Shown: positions 21,345 to 33,425, numbered from the stretch's first letter. The stretch: DNA of 42,859 bases from Heterostelium multicystogenum (GCA_003667245.1 RCNN01000185.1:1-42859); one strand, 5' to 3'. Notes: generated by a model not told the origin, from the sequence alone. Program-made: numbers and translations.

Positions 21345-24300
21345 TTAATTGAAAAGGTCGTCTTCTTCTTCGGTGGTCTCGAATAAAGTTGATGAGAATT
21401 CTTTCTTCTTTCCGGTGGATGATTGTGATGGTGAACTGGATGTCGATCCCTTCAAAAGAGCATCTTTCTTCTTTTGGTATTCGGAAAGGAAGGATTTTCC
21501 GGTGTCGGTGTTGGAAGTTGATCTGTCTGGAGTTTTGATTTCAACCTCTTCTTTCTTTGCCAATAACTTCTTTTCTTGCTCTTTCTCCTTCTCCATTCTC
21601 TCTATTTCTCGTTGTCTCTTTTCTTTCTCCTCTTCCTTGGCCTTAAGCTCAGCTTCACGTTTCTCTCTTTCTTGTCTCTCTTTTTCCTCTTTCTTCTTTT
21701 CATCTTCTCTTCTCTTCTTTTCCTCTTTTTCTTTTCTTTCTCTTTCTCTTTCTCTCTCTCTTCTCTTTCTCTTTCCTCTTCTTCTTCGTCATCGCTTTCA
21801 ACTTTGGCTGGCTTCTTTGAGGGAGCAGGTGCTGAGGCTTGTTTCATTCTCTCTCTTCTTTCTTTTTCTTCCTTGAGTTCTTCTTGTTGTCTCAATTTTT
21901 CTTGGTCTCTTTGACGCTCCAATTCCTTGGCATCGCTGTCCTCCGAGGTTGTCTTTTGTCCTTTCTTAGCTTCGAATTGGTGTTGTGGCTTCAACTTACC
22001 GAATCCCTCATCGTAATTACCTCTGGACAAGAAAGTCTTTTTGAAGCATGGTTTACAGAAGGTCTTTGACTCCATACTTGCATACGATCCAAGCTTCAAC
22101 TGACAGTTACATACTCCGCAACGGAAGCATGCCTTGTGGAAGATTTTACCGTCGGCTGAGAGTCTCTCAGTGTTGTATACCGTTTTGGCACATACCAAAC
22201 ACTTCTCAGATCCCAAGTTCTGTGGAACTTCATTATTCTTAGCCATTTGTCTGAAACGATTTGACGATGGTGCACCTCCACCTTCTTCCTCACTCTCACT
22301 CTCTGACTTAACCTCTGGTTTGTTCTTGATGGTTGGCTTCAACTTGGGCTTCTCTGGCTCGGATGGTTTCTCTGGCTCAGCTTGCTTCTCAACTTCCTTC
22401 TTGGCAGCAGACTTCTTGCTGGTTACCTTTGGTTGGACAACCTCGACCTCAGCATCACTGATTGACTCTGTCGATGTGTTGGAAGTAGTTGAGTTGGCAC
22501 GCTCACGTGGCTTGATACGGTAATCATCACGGTCATCCACAGTCGCACTCTTAACCTCGGACTTGATATATTTATCTGTGATACCTGCACGACCAGTCAA
22601 GCTGACTGGAGTAGTCTTGGCAAGTGGACCTTTGTTGTAGACGATGGAAACACCTCCACCCTTTGGTGTAGAGTTCTCGGTGGTGTTGTAGAACATCTTG
22701 GCATTCTCCTTGATGCCCTTGAAGTTCTCAGTACGGGCAGTGTCGTCTGGAGATGTTCCCTTACCATAGTTGGCACCAGCAGCAGCCTTCAACTTGTTCT
22801 CGATGATGGTGTCAGAGATTTCGTCACGTGACATCACCTGAAGTTGGGTATGGTTGTACTTGAAGAACTTGTCGACGTGTGGTTTGTGCATGTTGGCCTT
22901 TGCCTTGGCAATACCAGACAATGACTCGGGGACATAGGTGATAAATACAAACTTGGCACGGTCAGAATCACCATAGAGTACACGAAGATATCCATACATG
23001 ACTTCCTCTTGGAGATTCTTGAGCAACTCTGCCAAACCTTTGGATCCTTTACCATAGAGTGACAATGTCTTCTTCATGGAACCATATCCAATCAACATCC
23101 AGTTGGTGGAAGTACTGTCATCTCTGATGTCTTCCCAAGCATCTCTCAAAGCTGGATCTGACAAATCACATTCAACATCTGGATTCTCAGCTGTATCTCT
23201 CTTTGGTGGTGGAGCTTGTTTTTTAACTGGCTCCTCTTCCTTTGGTGCTTCGAATACCTTCTTATTGGAAACTGATACAACTTTCTTTTCTGACTCTTCT
23301 TTCTTTGGCTCTTCTTTCTTGGGCTCTTCTTTCTTGACTTCTTTCTTTGGTTCCTCTTTCTTTGCTTCTTCTTTCTTTGGAGCTGTTGGTAGTGCTCCTC
23401 TTTTAGGCTTTTCTGATTTTACCTCTTCTTTCTCCTTCTCTCTTTCACGTTCACGTTCACGTTCTTTTTCTCTTTCTCTTTCACGTTCACGTTCACGCTC
23501 CTTTTCCTTCTCACGCTCACGTTCTTTCTCTCTTTCTCTTTCTCTTTCACGTTCACGTTCACGCTCCTTTTCCTTCTCACGTTCACGCTCACGTTCCATT
23601 TCTCTCTCACGCTCCTTTTGTTTCTTTTCGTCGTTTTCTTTCTTTAACTTTCTCTCTCTTTCTTCCTTCTCCTCTCTTTCGCGTTCACGTTCCTTTTCCT
23701 TCTCACGCTCACGTTCACGCTCTCTTTCCTTTTCACGTTCACGTTCTCTTTCTTTTTCACGTTCTCTTTCACTCTCCTTTTCACGCTCACGCTCTCTTTC
23801 CTTTTCGCGTTCGCGTTCTCTTTCTTTTTCTTGCTCACGCTCACGTTCTCTTTGTCTCTCTTTTTTCGCGCTCACGTTCACGTTCACGCTCCTCATCTTG
23901 TTCTCTTTGTCTCTCGCGCTCTCTCTTGTCTTCTTGTTCTTGCTTCAATCTTGCCTCTTCCCTCTCCTTTTCTCTTTCTCTTCTTTCTTTTTCCTCTCTT
24001 TCTCTTTCTCTTTCCTTTCTTTCCTTTTCTATTTGGGCAGCTCTTTCCCTTTCTCTTTCTTTCTCTTGCTCTCTTTCTCTTTCAATTTCCAATTCCCTCT
24101 CTCTCTGTTTCTTTTTCTCCAATTCCATTTGCTCTTCGAGCTTGGCGGTCTTTTCAGCGAGGAGTTGCTTGTGATAGGCGATGTCTCTTTCTTTCTGTGC
24201 CTCCAAATCCAAACGTTCTTTTTCTTGTCTGGATACCTCTTTGGCGAGTTCCTCTTCAAGTTCCTTGGCCTTTTGTTTCTCACGTTCAATGAGTAATTGA

Positions 24301-26557
24301 GCTTCCTTTTGTCTCTCGACCTCAACCTGCATCAAACGCTTCATCTCAAGCTCACGCTCCTCTTGTAGCAAGCGTTGTCTCTCTCTTTCATTCTGGAGCT
24401 CGGCCTCATATTCGCGTTCCTTTCTCTTCCATTCGTCCTCCTCTTCCTTTCTCTTTCTCTCGTACTCCTCACGACGACGCAATTCACGCTCACGCTCTTC
24501 AGCTTCACGCTCACGTTCTTCACGCTCACGCTCAGCCTTTGCTCTAGACTTGGCCTCACGCTCCTTCTCCATTTCCTTTTCGGCCTCACGTTGCTTCTGA
24601 AGTAACTCTGCGGCTTCACGGACACGCTCCTCCTCTCTCAATCTTTGTCTCTCATCGTACTCCTTCTTCTTTTGAATGTTCTCAAGTTTTCAACTGCTCC
24701 AATTGCAACTTCTCTTCATTCTCTCTATTCTGCTTGTTGAGCAAGTCCAATTCGCGGTGTTCCCTTTCGACTCTTTCCCTTTGTTCCTTCAACTTCTGCT
24801 CGTTCTCCTCAATCTCCTTCATTCTGTTTCTTCTGTTGACCTCAAGCTGGGCCAACAACTCCTCGTTTTGCTTCAACAAAGAGTTGGATGAGTTTGATTG
24901 CTTCTCAAGTGAATCCTCTACAAAATCAAGGAAAAGTTAGTCAATCCACTTGGCAGCAAGACACTACTCCAGAACTTACCATCTACTACGTTTTTGTCTT
25001 TGAGGAATAGATTCATTTGGTTAGCAAGTTGTTCACGCTCTAACTTGGCGTCTTTGAGCGACATGAAAACAGAGTTCTTCAAAGCTTCGAGATACTTTCT
25101 ATCTTCCTCACGCAACAATCTTTCCTGTGCCAAGAAGTCACGTTGCTCCTGCTGGAGAGAATCTGCCTTTTGATTGATCAGTGACTGCATCTCGTACTTG
25201 AGCTTTTGGGGTTCGGATCGAAGACGTTGTTCACATTCGAATTGCAGCTGGTTAACCTCAGATTGAATGAGCATGGAGACGTCCTCTTGGACACGTCTTC
25301 CTTCGTTACGAGCATGAGTTGAGGCCATTCCATTGATTGCGGGTACCATGGTGGATCTCCATTGGTCCTGTACATAGGATACTGTGTATTCCTGGAGCTG
25401 CTCACGCTCACGCTTGGCAACGGACTCGATGGTTTCACGAAGTTTAGAAAGCTCGTCGCCCAGTGCCACACGGGCAAGAGACATGTCCCCATTGATCTTA
25501 TCTACAAGACGGTTGACACGCTGTGACTCTTTGTCGGAAGTAGAGACGAAACTCAGACTTGAGCTCCTTTCTGTAGGACTCAAGACGTTGCATCAGAGTG
25601 CTGACAACACCATCAAGTCTTGCGCCAACAACTGTAGCAGATGTGGCGATCTTAGCATCGAGAGTGTTGATTGCAGTGGTGAGGACGATGATCAAATGAA
25701 TTTGAGAGTGAAGTCAATTTCTTATCCTGGTTGTTCTCAGCAACTGTTAGCTGTGATTCCAAAGCGGACATTGAGGAGTTGAGTCGCTGCTCAGAGGAAG
25801 TTTGAGCAGATGAAAAGACGTCCCTCTGTCGAGGAGATGGAAGATGAGAGCTTCTTGTCGAGAGTGTTCTCGACCGATTTGATTTGTGCATCGAGATGTG
25901 CCATTCTTTCAAAGAGATCGCTTGACAAATCGTTGAGACGAGTGGAAACGGCGGACTGGGCGGTCCTTGCCGATTCCTGGAGTGAGTTTTGGCTGCTTCT
26001 GATCTGCTCATTGAGAGTGGTTTGATTGGTTCTCAACTGCTCGTTGAGGTTGGCCTGGTGTGTACGCATCTGCTCGAGAAGTGCTGCGGTGGCCTCTGAG
26101 GCGGAGGCCTGGTGTGTGCGCACCTGCTCGTTGAGGGTGGTGTGGTTGGTGCGAATCTGCTCCAGAAGCGAGCTGTTTGACTCTGCGGCGGCGAGCTGGT
26201 TTGGCGCGCACTTGCTCCTGGACGGAGGCGATAGCCGTCGACAAACGCTGGTAAGAGCTGCTTCAGCTTGTCTTCGAGACCTGCAACATGGCGTTGTTCG
26301 ATCTGCTCGTTCAACACCGACATGTCTGGACCCAAGTTTTCCTTGATCCAACTGGTGATTTTGGCACGAGTGGCCTTTTCCTCAGCAATCAACTGAGTGT
26401 GACTCTTGAGCATCTGATCGACATTGCGCAGCTGTTGGTCGATGGTATCGAATTGGCCCTTTTGATTCTGTTGTGTTAATTTCATTTCCACGATTTCATT
26501 TTTCAAAGACTTCAACAGTTTTGTCTTTGATTCAGCATCTTGGGCAGGTGTGGTCAT
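21345..26557 (-). CDS. giant coiled-coil / ADF-H / LIM cytoskeletal protein, frameshifted
   Basis: The start is the ATG at 26557 (MTTPAQDAESKTKLLKSLKN) and the stop is at 21345. A Gln/Leu coiled coil comes first, with 'LLEQMRTHQANLNEQLRTNQ' heptads. After it comes a second coiled-coil region that crosses the intron at 24918-24979. Over 1 kb of Arg-Glu-Lys repeats follows, then a Lys/Glu/Pro linker. An ADF-H domain of coactosin type comes next (DLSDPALRDAWEDIRDD ... VMYGYLRVLYGDSDRAKFVF). Then a LIM domain: C-x2-C ... H-x2-C-x2-C-x2-C ... C-x2-C, from CLVCAKTVYN to FCKPCFKK. Another charged tail ends DDLFN. About 1,700 residues in all. Frame changes lie near 26225, 26180, 25820, 25690, 25545, 24687, 23865 and 21700, several in homopolymers. 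It likely binds F-actin; I do not know a gene name. Confidence 0.8.
21590..24660. repeat. kilobase pyrimidine/purine-asymmetric low-complexity tract
   Basis: The plus strand is dominated by CTTTCTCTCT-like and CACGTTCACG-like words in 21600-21790 and 23410-24650. The minus strand encodes Arg-Glu, Lys-Glu and Arg-Glu-Arg-Lys repeats. The ADF-H and LIM coding regions interrupt it. Such tandem codon repeats are prone to slippage and misassembly. Confidence 0.75.
24918..24979 (-). other. intron of LIM/ADF-H gene
   Basis: On the minus strand the donor GTAAGT begins at 24979 and the acceptor TTTTGTAG ends at 24918, with CTAAC inside as a likely branch site. Removing the 62 nt joins G to AG GAT, so the frame reads NVVD-E-DSLEKQSNSS without a break. 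Confidence 0.85.
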
Positions 26558-28118
26558 CTTTTTTATCTATATCTTAATTTGATCTGATCCAAATCTGATC
26601 TGATTTAACTATATTGCTTTTTAACTAAATTTCTATTTACACCTGTAATTTAATGATCTAAATTTATATCATCAAATCAATTAAACCGAATCAGTTTTTA
26701 ATTCAATTTCAATTTCCATCCATTCCAATCCCCATTCCAAATCCAAATCTAATTATTCAACACCTCATCTCTAAGATACTTACAAGTAGGTTGGTTGATT
26801 CGACAAAAAAACCTTTGTATTCTATGTGAATGTATTATTAATATGAAAGATATTAAATTTATATTACAAATAAATAAATAGTAGCAAAATAAGTAGTAAG
26901 TATTTAAATCTGATTAACACAAGATTTAAAGATATATATATCAATATTGGCTTAATAAATTTAAGTGAAGATTTAAGAACTGTGTGGCTATATATTGTAT
27001 ATTCAGTGTGAGTGGTAGAGAAGAAAGAGATAAACTGAACCACAGAAATAATAACAATAACAATAACAACTACAACAACAACAACAATTATAAATCTGTG
27101 TTTGAATATGAAAAATAGATAAGTAAATGCACACTGATCAGTAAATACTCATGCAAGCACTGTTTGTTAATTTGCAAATATCTATTTTTTTGAAAATTCG
27201 AATGAAATTTTTGTCAAAACGCATTCATTCATAAAACAATTATATTTCATAGTAATATTCAATGGAATGAATGCATTGGAATATACATTAGAGATAATAT
27301 TATCCAAGATTAGAACACACCAGATAACATAACTCATGACTTTGTATTAGAGATCGACTCTACTCCACAATAATCAATAATCCTTTAATGACTACAACCT
27401 ATATATATATAATATATTGATAAGCCCAATATTTATCAAACATATGTCTAATAATAAGTGTAAATTGATTTTGGACATATAATTCAAATGAACTCATATG
27501 AGATTGTAGATCAGTCTCTATTAACTATTTTCTTTTTCTAAATATTTTTATAACTAACTATATTAATATAAGATAAATACTTATATTATAATATATAATA
27601 TAATATATATTAATAAATTCATTTCATTTAAATTTCAATTAAATTAATGAATCAGTTGAGATCCAAGAATTTTAGAGTGTATAACAGACTCTACTCTTGG
27701 ACTTTGACAAAAAGAAAGAAAAGCCATTTTACATTAAAGTTATTTTCATGCAATTTTATGTGAAAAATGGATTTTATCTACTTGTCAGAATTGGGTTTTT
27801 TGCTTATGAGTTTGGGTGTAGTTTAGGGTGGATCGATATTTTTAATATTATTATTAATATTTTTATTGAATTTTAGTTGTTTTGTTTTTGTTTTTTGAAA
27901 ATTAATTTTGAATCCCACTTCAAGGCAGTCAGGCAATCACCATCATATGAAGTGCTAGTGGTCTACTACTATTATTAATCATAATAATATTATCACCATC
28001 TTTATTGTTGTATTATAAATATCTGTAAATTGTTTGTTGAATAAAACTAAACAATTTAAAAACTTCTTACTTATTTTTCCATATAAATAATAAATATAAC
28101 TCAAATCACATTTTCATA
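26558..28118. promoter_or_regulatory. divergent promoter region, LIM/ADF-H gene and AIP1
   Basis: About 1.56 kb of very AT-rich DNA separates two head-to-head actin-regulator genes. It holds an imperfect run of CAA/AAC triplets at 27055-27090 and AT-only stretches near 27400 and 27540-27620. It also has an inverted repeat (GCATTCATTC at 27221-27230 against GAATGAATGC at 27265-27274). No other gene is seen. Confidence 0.5.
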
Positions 28119-30347
28119 ATGTCTATCACCTTAAGTGAGTATCAATCATCATCTTCATCATCATTAGTATAATCGTAATCATCATCTTCATATAGTTGTT
28201 TTTGTATTATTGTATATTATTAGAGTCAAACAACTAGTTTTGGGTAAACAATCAATTTCAAGCAATGTATCGGATCAGAACAACTTGGAACTGGTTGTTG
28301 AATAATGTTTATGGCTTTCAGTGGAATATTGACATCACATGAATGAAAGAAGTTTTTAGATAGATTGATAGATAGATAGATATTTAGCAATTAAATTTAT
28401 AAAAAGATTATGATGTTTAGTGGATTGTGGAGAGTTGTCCAAATCATACTTTAAATTGGAGTAGAAATCCATGTTTTTGTTTTGTTTTTTTTTTTAATGC
28501 AACAGTGATCATTGTTTTTTTGGTTCAAGTCATATTAATAGGTTTTTTTGTTGATCAAAATTTTTAGAGAATACTTTGGCACCAACACCAACCGTTACTC
28601 GTGGTAAACCAGTATTTTGTTAAAATTGCGATCCAAAGGGTAACAATTTGGTATATGCTTCTGGTAATACAATCGTCATCAAAAAATATAAAGGACGCTA
28701 CAGTTTCAGATATCTATTATGAGCATCCAGCAGCCACCACCGTTGCTCGTTACTCACCATCTGGATTCTATATTGCATCTGGTGATGTCCAAGGAAACTT
28801 GCGTATTTGGGACACCGTCGGAAAGGAGCACATCTTAAAGATCACTATTAAGGCATTGAATGGTGCAATCTTGGATTTGGCATGGTCATCAGACTCACAG
28901 CGTCTCATTGTCGTTGGTGACGGTTAAGGAGCGTTTCGGTGTCGCCGTCCTTTGGGGACTCTGGTGCCAGCTGTGGTGAGATCAGTGGTCACTCCAAGTT
29001 GATCCAAACCGTCGATATCAAGTCATCACGTCCATTCCGTGCCATGACTGGTTCTGAGGACTTCACCACCGCCTGGTTCGAAGGTCCACCATTCAAATAC
29101 AACAAGGTTCCAGCCACTTTTGGACGTTTCGTCAACTGCATCCGTTTCTTCACCAGACGGTAACAAGGTTGTCGCTGTCAGCTCCGACAAGACTGGTGTC
29201 ATTTTCGACGGTAAGACCGGTGAAAAGTTGGTTGACCTCCAAGGTGGACACAATGGTGGTATTTACGGTGCCTCATGGTCAGCTGACAACAACCGTATCC
29301 TCACTTCCTCTGCCGACAAGACATGCAAGATCTGGGACGCCACCACTGGTGCTTGCTTGAAGACTTTCACCTTTGGTGACACTACCAGCGATCAACAATT
29401 GGGTTGTCTCTGGGCCGGTGAAACTTTGCTCTCTTGTCAACTTGGACGGTGAAATCTCCTACCTCGATGAGGCCAACGTCTCCAAGCCATCTAAGGTCTT
29501 GAAGGGTCACAACAGAAGTATTGGTGCCCTCGCTTATGACCCAACCACCAAGTCTGTATTCTCATCATCTATCGATGGTGTCTTATACCAATGGGATCTC
29601 ACCACTGGTTTGGCCACACCATTCACTGGAGTAGCTCACAAGAATCAAATCACCCAAATACAAATCCACGGTGACAACATCATCACCTGTGCCAAGGATG
29701 ACAGTGTCAAAGATTTTCAACACATCTCCAACCGTACCTATGGTCCATCCATCGGTATTGATTCACCAGCCGTTGGTGTCTCTGTTGCTGGTGACGTTGT
29801 CGTTGCTGCTTCAATGAAATCAATCTACGTTATCCGTGCTGGTAAGTTGGTATCCACCACTGCTGCCGCTTGGGAGCCAACCTCCATCGCTATCAATACC
29901 AACCAAAAGGATGTTGCCGTTGGTGGTAAAGACAACAAAGTACACCTCTACACTTTGTCTGGTGACAAGCTCACCGATGCCGGTTCATTGGAGCACCACC
30001 GGTAACTACATCACCGCGCGCCTACTCACCATGCGGTAAGCTTTTGGCAAACTGGTTGTGCCAACCGTGAAATCATGGTCTGGGAAGGAAAGACCACCAA
30101 GGTCAGCGGTTGGGTATACCACACTGCCCGTGTCAACTCTCTTGCATGGACTGCCGACTCACAAAGCATCGTCTCCTCCTCACTCGACGGTTGCGTATTT
30201 CGTATGGAGCATCAACAGCAATCAACCAATTCAACTCAAGAATGCTCACCAGGTGGTGTAAATGTTGCTGTATGGACCGGACCAACTCAATTTGTATCCT
30301 CAGGTAATGATGGTGCCATGAAATTCTTTGATGTTACCTTCAAATAA
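28119..30347 (+). CDS. aip1: actin-interacting protein 1 (AIP1/WDR1), frameshifted in the draft
   Basis: Exon 1 (28119-28134) encodes MSITL plus one base. Exon 2 begins at 28568 and continues [14 protein letters not shown], the AIP1 N-terminus. WD40 blades follow throughout: [112 protein letters not shown]1 is a two-propeller protein that speeds cofilin-driven actin filament disassembly; the ~600-codon span fits. An in-frame TAA sits at 28621. At least ten one-base changes break the frame (near 28687, 28925, 28955, 29149, 29434, 29712, 30000, 30025, 30045, 30201, 30252). Protein identity stays strong across each, and codons are highly biased, so sequence error is likelier than decay. Confidence 0.92.
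28135..28567 (+). other. intron 1 of AIP1
   Basis: The donor GTGAGT begins at 28135 and the acceptor TTTTTAG ends at 28567. Joining A to AG restores Lys in MSITLK-NTLAPTP. At 433 nt it is long for a dictyostelid intron and carries T-rich runs. Confidence 0.8.
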
Positions 30348-31040
30348 ATAATATAATAAAAAACAACAAAGAAAAGACAACAAATAATACAATCACTCCC
30401 CTCCTCTCAAAACAAATTTAAATTAAACCTATAAATTATTGAAAACAAAAGCATATCTACTTATAAATTTGGGTAGTTCCAATCATAGGACTGATTGTTC
30501 AATTTCTTTTTATCTTAATCCACAGATATATATTTATCCACCCAAATTTGCATTTGAGCAAATCAAATGTATTCCAAAGATTTCATATCAAAATAACAAT
30601 CCTTGCGAAGTTGTGCCAATCCGATGTATTTGAACATGCTTTCGAATGATTCTTTACGCAATAGTCTTTGCACTAAAAACTTTGGGATTTGGTTAAAATT
30701 GTTAAAAATGAATAAAAAATTATGTTGATATTTTAGAAAATATCTAGATTTGAAATAAAATTCATCATTCTTACCCCTCTATTTTATTAAAGGAGTTTAA
30801 CATCAAGAGATGTCTTATGACAACCTATCAAAATAAAAAAAATGAACATCTCAATCGACTACATTTTTTGATAACTTTTCTCTCCACCTGTTCATTTCAG
30901 TTTATTTAAGAAATCAAACAAATTGTAACACTAGAAATATAGAATTTATTTGTATCAGTATCTAATTGTATCAGTAAAAACATAACAACAAACTAAATAA
31001 ATTGTATTATAAATATCAATCAAATAGTATTTAAAACCAA
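30348..31040. other. intergenic spacer after AIP1
   Basis: AT-rich, with an A-rich stretch at 30348-30400 that is probably the AIP1 3' UTR. A short open frame at 30439-30633 is not supported by any feature. No gene is called. Confidence 0.4.
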
Positions 31041-31597
31041 ATGTCAAGAAAAAACTTTTCATCTAATCCACCTGAAGATGGAATTGCAAGAGGATATTAA
31101 AGTTAGTATTAATACATTTTATACACATCAAACCAAAACCACCTAATTATCTATTATCTATCTATTTCAATATTATTTTACAAATGCAATCTTAATTATT
31201 TTTGGAAATCTACAATTTTTTTTTTGATATTAACATTTAGCTCCTAACTTTTGATAGATGGTATTGATTGGAATACCATTGTGTTTGCCACAGGAATCGG
31301 TAGTATTTTGGCTATGTTAAAGATGTATTTTTACCCCGATTTATTCCAACCTACATTATTGGAGAGTATCATTGCACTACTTGTTTTCGTAGGTTTAGGA
31401 TTTGGTTTTTTAGTATTTTTCAGGAATTTTAGATTTAAGTCGCAAATAACCCAAGGTGCAGCTTTCTCTGTTTTGCTTCTACCAGTTGGAATTGGATACT
31501 CATTATCAACACTTCTAGGAACCAATAGTATGATTTTTACTCTGGATTATTATCTACACTGACATTGATTGGAGGATACAGTAATTTTTATAATTAA
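31041..31597 (+). CDS. small multipass membrane protein, two exons, frameshifted
   Basis: Exon 2 (from about 31258) encodes NGIDWNTIVFATGIGSILAM and several hydrophobic segments, including LLESIIALLVFVGLGFGFLV and AAFSVLLLPVGIGYSL. The track frame ends at 31562. Adding one G near 31541 continues as GLLSTLTLIGGYSNFYN to TAA at 31597, giving a fourth hydrophobic segment. Exon 1 is likely 31041-31101 (MSRKNFSSNPPEDGIARGY), with donor GTTAGT at 31102 and acceptor GATAG at 31257; the phases match, but a TAA codon sits just before the donor. The product is about 130 residues with three or four membrane spans. I do not recognise the family. Confidence 0.5.
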
Positions 31598-31716
31598 ATA
31601 ATAAAATATTAATAGAAATAGTGGTGTTTTTTGGTTCCATCTATTGAACAACTTTCATAAGTCAAGAATTTAGAGTATTTATTAATACTTATTTGATGTC
31701 ATTTTTGATGTTAATT

Positions 31717-33425
31717 CTATTTTGAATAAACAATTGATGCACACCAATATCTGCTAAATTGATCATCCAAATAGATTCGTTCTGATTGATTATTCTCAAT
31801 TGAATATTTGAAGTTACCACACTCTTTACCACCTAATGAATAAATATAACTCTCTGTTGCTGATACACAATGGTAAATTGTAAATACAAATCCATCTTTG
31901 GCAGGTATCACATTGAGTTTGGTTGTTTGTTGAGTCAAGACATTGTATTTGATGAAACATTTATCTTGGATAGAATTAATGAAGAAATGACCATTGTTGT
32001 CATGACATGCTGTGAATGGTCTGCAATGCAATTGATGTTCTGAAATGGTTTTGTTTGACAAGTCAAATATAAATAGAATATTCTTTTTATATGACAATGA
32101 ATATAATATTCCATTCAAGATCATTGTTGATACTTGTCGACCATATTGTTTTGGTAATTGATGATATCTTTCAAATGTCATTGTTTTGATGTTGAATCGA
32201 TCAATTCGATGTGTTTCCCAACCATTAACCAAATAGATATGATCTTGACCATCATAACAAACTGATATGTCAATGTCAGGATCAATTCCATCCATATCAC
32301 CAATGTGTTCAATTGATTGAGATTTGATTGAAAATCGAATCCATTTGTTTCGATTATTCGAACCACCAAATAGATAGATATATTCATCAACTCTGATAAT
32401 TGATTGGAATATACAATTGAAATCATAATCTAATTGTAATTGTTCGATTGAATTATTGTTTGAAACATTGATGAGTGTTACACCTTTAGATTTGTGTGAT
32501 GTGAAGATATATGTTGATTTGTTTGAATGATGATCTTCATTGTTTGTTGTCTCTGATTTGATTGATAATTGTATTGATTGTTTGATGATTGATTGTATTG
32601 ATTCAGAATCGAATGCTTTGGTTGTCAATGAATATGAATGTTGTTTGATATCATCGATTGTTTTGTCATTGAATGATTGATTGTATTGATTCAATAGATA
32701 TAGAATCATTGATTGATGATCATTGTCGAATTGTTTGATCAGTTGATTGATATCATAATGGTTATTGTATCGATCATTGAATATTGTTTGTTTGTTGTTC
32801 AAGATGAATGATGACAATGTAGAGCATGATTCTATTGATGATATCAATGTTGTTGTCATGTATTGTGAAGTTGTATCATTGTTTGTTGTCTTGTCATCTT
32901 GATTATCATCTGTTGTATTATCATTATTATCATTGTTATTGCTGCTGTTATTGTCATTCAAATGATTATTGATATTGATGATATTGATGAGATGTTTCAA
33001 TTGATTGATGTTGTTCTTGATTCGATCAGTCAATGATTGTTTGTTCTCTTTTCATTGTATTCTTTAATCTTTGTTCTTCAATGATGAGATATTGATGATA
33101 TTGTTCAAAGTGTTGTGATATCTCATTCTCTGTTGTTGTGATCTTATTGATTTCTGATACCGATGACTTTAATGAACTCCACAACGATCTGAGAGTATCT
33201 TTGATTTCAAAGTGCTTTTCGTGGGTCTCTGTTTGAATTTGATCAGTGTTATCTGACTCCAAGAGTACATTATTCAAATGTAGTCTGATATCATCGATAT
33301 GATTAATGTATTGATTACAAGAATCATTTTCCTTGATATGAATGATGATACATTTTGTGCACATCAATACATTACATTTGTCACATATGTATTTATATGC
33401 TTTATTATGTTTGAGTACACTTCAT
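31717..33425 (-). CDS. K4: B-box/coiled-coil/kelch-like protein
   Basis: The start is the ATG at 33425: M-K-C-T-Q then H-N-K-A-Y-K-Y-I-C-D-K-C, giving B-box ligands C-x2-H and C-x2-C, with C-x2-C next. An extra A in an AAA run near 33410 breaks the frame there; the remnant at 39625-39679 reads through without it. A second extra A near 33047 (ATGAAAAGAG, where the paralogues have ATGAAAGAG) splits the coiled coil. From 33033 to 31717 it is open for 438 codons: the conserved central segment and kelch blades YIYLFGG, IYLVNG, LYSLSY, FFINS and YIYSLGG. Its B-box half is divergent from the other members while its kelch half is very close to K7. It is convergent with the small membrane protein, 119 bases apart. 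Confidence 0.72.

Noticed and set aside
21349..21914. Plus-strand hydrophobic Phe/Leu/Ser frames that look like membrane proteins
   Set aside because: Shadows of the charged C-terminal coding region of the LIM gene on the other strand.
23076..24296. 406-codon plus-strand frame opposite the LIM gene (Ser/Phe/Leu-rich)
   Set aside because: It is the complement of the Arg/Glu repeat and ADF-H coding region; low-complexity Ser-Arg/Phe-Leu composition is a shadow of CT-rich DNA.
30439..30633. 64-codon frame after AIP1
   Set aside because: AT-rich spacer, no start context or recognisable motif.
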